Below are positions 62,126 to 64,000 of a stretch of 64,000 nucleotides of DNA, one piece after another. The stretch's first letter is position 1, and each line of letters opens with the position of its first letter. A program made the position numbers and the translations under genes. The notes under the pieces are model-generated. The model was given only the letters and a program-made list of their open reading frames with translations, did not search any database and was not told where the DNA came from. Origin of the DNA: Enterobacter wuhouensis (GTDB lineage: Bacteria > Pseudomonadota > Gammaproteobacteria > Enterobacterales > Enterobacteriaceae); the NCBI RefSeq assembly GCF_004331265.1, contig NZ_SJOO01000006.1:186001-250000 (forward strand). Reading direction: 5' to 3'.

Positions 62126-63448
62126 ATGCAAGCTTATTTCGACCAACTCGATCGCGTCCGTTACGAAGGCACGAAAACGACCAATCCTTTAGCATTTCGT
62201 CACTACAACCCGGATGAGCTGGTGCTGGGTAAGCGCATGGAAGATCATCTGCGCTTTGCCGCCTGTTACTGGCATACCTTCTGCTGGAACGGCGCGGATA
62301 TGTTCGGCGTTGGCGCATTCGATCGCCCATGGCAGCAGCCGGGCGAGGCCATTGAGCTGGCAAAGCGCAAAGCAGACGTTGCCTTTGAATTCTTCCACAA
62401 GCTCAACGTGCCGTACTACTGCTTCCATGATGTCGATGTGTCGCCGGAAGGCGCGTCGCTGAAAGAGTATCTGAATAACTTTGCACAGATGGTTGACGTG
62501 CTGGCCGCAAAACAGCAGCAAAGTGGCGTTAAGCTGCTCTGGGGTACGGCAAACTGTTTCACCAACCCACGCTACGGCGCGGGCGCAGCGACTAACCCCG
62601 ATCCAGAGGTCTTTAGCTGGGCGGCGACGCAGGTTGTGACTGCGATGAACGCCACGCATCAGCTGGGCAGCGAAAACTACGTGCTGTGGGGCGGGCGTGA
62701 AGGTTATGAAACCCTGCTGAATACCGATCTGCGTCAGGAGCGCGAGCAGATTGGCCGCTTTATGCAGATGGTCGTTGAGCATAAGCACAAAATCGGTTTC
62801 CGCGGCACGCTGTTAATTGAACCTAAACCGCAAGAGCCAACCAAACATCAGTACGATTATGATGTTGCAACGGTGTACGGCTTCCTGAAGCAGTTTGGCC
62901 TGGAAAAAGAGATCAAGGTAAACATCGAAGCGAACCACGCCACGCTGGCTGGCCACTCTTTCCACCACGAAATCGCGTCAGCCATTGCGCTCGGCATCTT
63001 CGGCTCTGTGGATGCTAACCGCGGCGACCCGCAGCTGGGCTGGGATACCGATCAGTTCCCAATCAGCGTGGAAGAGAACGCGCTGGTGATGTACGAAATC
63101 ATCAAAGCGGGCGGCTTTACGACCGGCGGCCTGAACTTTGACGCCAAAGTGCGTCGTCAGAGCACCGATAAATACGATCTGTTCTATGGTCACATCGGTG
63201 CGATGGATACCATGGCGCTGGCGCTGAAAGTGGCTGCCCGCATGATCGAAGACGGTGAGCTGGATAAGCGTGTTGCGAAGCGTTACAGCGGCTGGAACAG
63301 TGAGCTGGGCCAGCAAATTTTGAAAGGGCAGTTATCGCTGGCCGAAATCGCGAAGTACGCTGAACAGCATCAGCTGGCGCCGCAGCATCAGAGCGGACAT
63401 CAGGAACTGCTGGAAAATCTCGTAAACCACTATCTGTTTGATAAGTGA
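62126..63448 (+). CDS. xylA: Xylose isomerase
   Basis: Isomerises D-xylose to D-xylulose in the cytoplasm. The 440 residues equal E. coli. Catalytic and metal residues are in [45 protein letters not shown] and [21 protein letters not shown] chose ATG 62126 (MQAYFDQL) over an in-frame start 21 codons upstream in the operator region. Confidence 0.98.
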   Translation: MQAYFDQLDRVRYEGTKTTNPLAFRHYNPDELVLGKRMEDHLRFAACYWHTFCWNGADMFGVGAFDRPWQQPGEAIELAKRKADVAFEFFHKLNVPYYCFHDVDVSPEGASLKEYLNNFAQMVDVLAAKQQQSGVKLLWGTANCFTNPRYGAGAATNPDPEVFSWAATQVVTAMNATHQLGSENYVLWGGREGYETLLNTDLRQEREQIGRFMQMVVEHKHKIGFRGTLLIEPKPQEPTKHQYDYDVATVYGFLKQFGLEKEIKVNIEANHATLAGHSFHHEIASAIALGIFGSVDANRGDPQLGWDTDQFPISVEENALVMYEIIKAGGFTTGGLNFDAKVRRQSTDKYDLFYGHIGAMDTMALALKVAARMIEDGELDKRVAKRYSGWNSELGQQILKGQLSLAEIAKYAEQHQLAPQHQSGHQELLENLVNHYLFDK

Positions 63449-63464
63449 TTTAGCTGAAGATGGA

Positions 63465-63497
63465 CGTAGGCCCGGTAAGCGTTAGCGCCACCGGGCA
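63465..63497. repeat. REP-type palindromic repeat between xylA and xylB
   Basis: GTAGGCCCGGTAAGCGTTAG with CGCCACCGGGC is a single REP unit in the xylA-xylB gap of one operon; it can lower expression of the downstream gene relative to xylA. Confidence 0.85.
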
Positions 63498-63520
63498 TTT
63501 CTGTTAAAGGAGTCACCGTA

Positions 63521-64000
63521 ATGTATATCGGGATCGATCTTGGCACATCGGGCGTGAAGGCCATCCTGTTGAATGAGCAGGGCGACGTGTTAGCCACGCA
63601 GACTGAAAAACTGCAGGTTTCACGTCCGCATCCGCTATGGTCGGAACAGGAGCCGGAGCAGTGGTGGCTGGCGACGGATCGCGCCATGAAAGCCTTAGGT
63701 GAACATCACAGTCTGCGTGACGTTAAGGCGCTGGGCATTGCCGGGCAAATGCACGGCGCAACGCTGCTGGATGACCAGCATCGCGTGTTAAGGCCCGCCA
63801 TTCTCTGGAACGATGGCCGCTGTGCAGAAGAGTGCGCAATCCTTGAGGAACGCGTGCCTGCGTCTCGTCAGATTACCGGCAACCTGATGATGCCGGGTTT
63901 TACCGCACCGAAACTTCTGTGGGTCCAACGCCACGAACCGGAAATTTTCCGTCAGGTGGCGAAAGTCCTGCTGCCAAAAGATTATCTGCGTTTTCGCATG
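63521..64000 (+). CDS. xylB: Xylulokinase, 5' part only
   Basis: Phosphorylates D-xylulose to D-xylulose 5-phosphate. The first 160 residues are in the window; the gene continues past base 64000. The FGGY-kinase N-terminus reads MYIGIDLGTSGVKAILLNEQ, with GIAGQMHGATLLD and AILWNDGR further on. The ATG at 63521 follows AAAGGAG. E. coli XylB has 484 residues. Confidence 0.97.
   Translation, partial: MYIGIDLGTSGVKAILLNEQGDVLATQTEKLQVSRPHPLWSEQEPEQWWLATDRAMKALGEHHSLRDVKALGIAGQMHGATLLDDQHRVLRPAILWNDGRCAEECAILEERVPASRQITGNLMMPGFTAPKLLWVQRHEPEIFRQVAKVLLPKDYLRFRM

Overview
The window is a stretch of chromosome from a member of the Enterobacteriaceae, most likely the Enterobacter cloacae complex or a near relative (Lelliottia, Leclercia, Klebsiella). 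The inference rests on protein sequences very close to E. coli K-12 but clearly diverged, high GC, REP-type repeats between genes, and a gene order that follows the E. coli hldD-to-xylB segment almost without a break, with group-specific substitutions. No tRNA, rRNA, IS element, prophage or CRISPR array was seen.

Layout. (1) 1-8205: the start of hldD, the threonine-degrading pair kbl-tdh, then four envelope-glycan genes (phosphoethanolamine transferase, WaaL-like O-antigen ligase, two glycosyltransferases) where E. coli carries waaH. (2) 8210-15846: yibQ-envC-gpmI on the minus strand facing yibN-grxC-secB-gpsA-cysE on the plus strand, then trmL. (3) 15924-19533: the lactate operon lldPRD, with 4-base overlaps between its genes. 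(4) 19826-23550: sadB-sadA, a trimeric autotransporter adhesin and its lipoprotein partner. (5) 23835-28584: yibL, then mtlA-mtlD-mtlR with a promoter carrying four CRP-like sites. (6) 28585-34107: yibI-yibH, yibF and selA-selB for selenocysteine insertion. (7) 34104-38500: a ROK kinase in the E. coli yiaY position, aldB, yiaU, yiaT. (8) 38582-42978: an inserted islet with a GH127 arabinofuranosidase, a GPH-family sugar transporter and an AraC-type regulator. (9) 42970-51605: a complete yiaK-L-X1-X2-lyxK-sgbH-sgbU-sgbE operon with its repressor gene yiaJ divergent. It has the Klebsiella arrangement, in which X1 and X2 replace the TRAP transporter genes yiaMNO of E. coli. (10) 51609-64000: ysaA, avtA, malS, bax and the xylose genes xylR, xylH, xylG, xylF divergent from xylA and xylB, the last running off the end.

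How the genes work together. Much of the window is carbon catabolism: lactate, mannitol, ascorbate/2,3-diketo-L-gulonate and L-xylulose, possibly arabinofuranosides, maltodextrins, and xylose. CRP-like, MalT-like, XylR-like and IclR-type palindromic sites can be read directly in the intergenic regions. The rest covers envelope building, cell division (envC), protein export (secB), phospholipid and cysteine precursors (gpsA, cysE), tRNA modification and selenoprotein synthesis.

Most genes are familiar. The least explained parts are the four-gene glycan islet, yiaX1 (family of unknown function), the ROK kinase, yibI-yibH, a cysteine-free rhodanese-like YibN, and a recurrent GC-rich palindromic repeat that twice forms long inverted pairs between genes.
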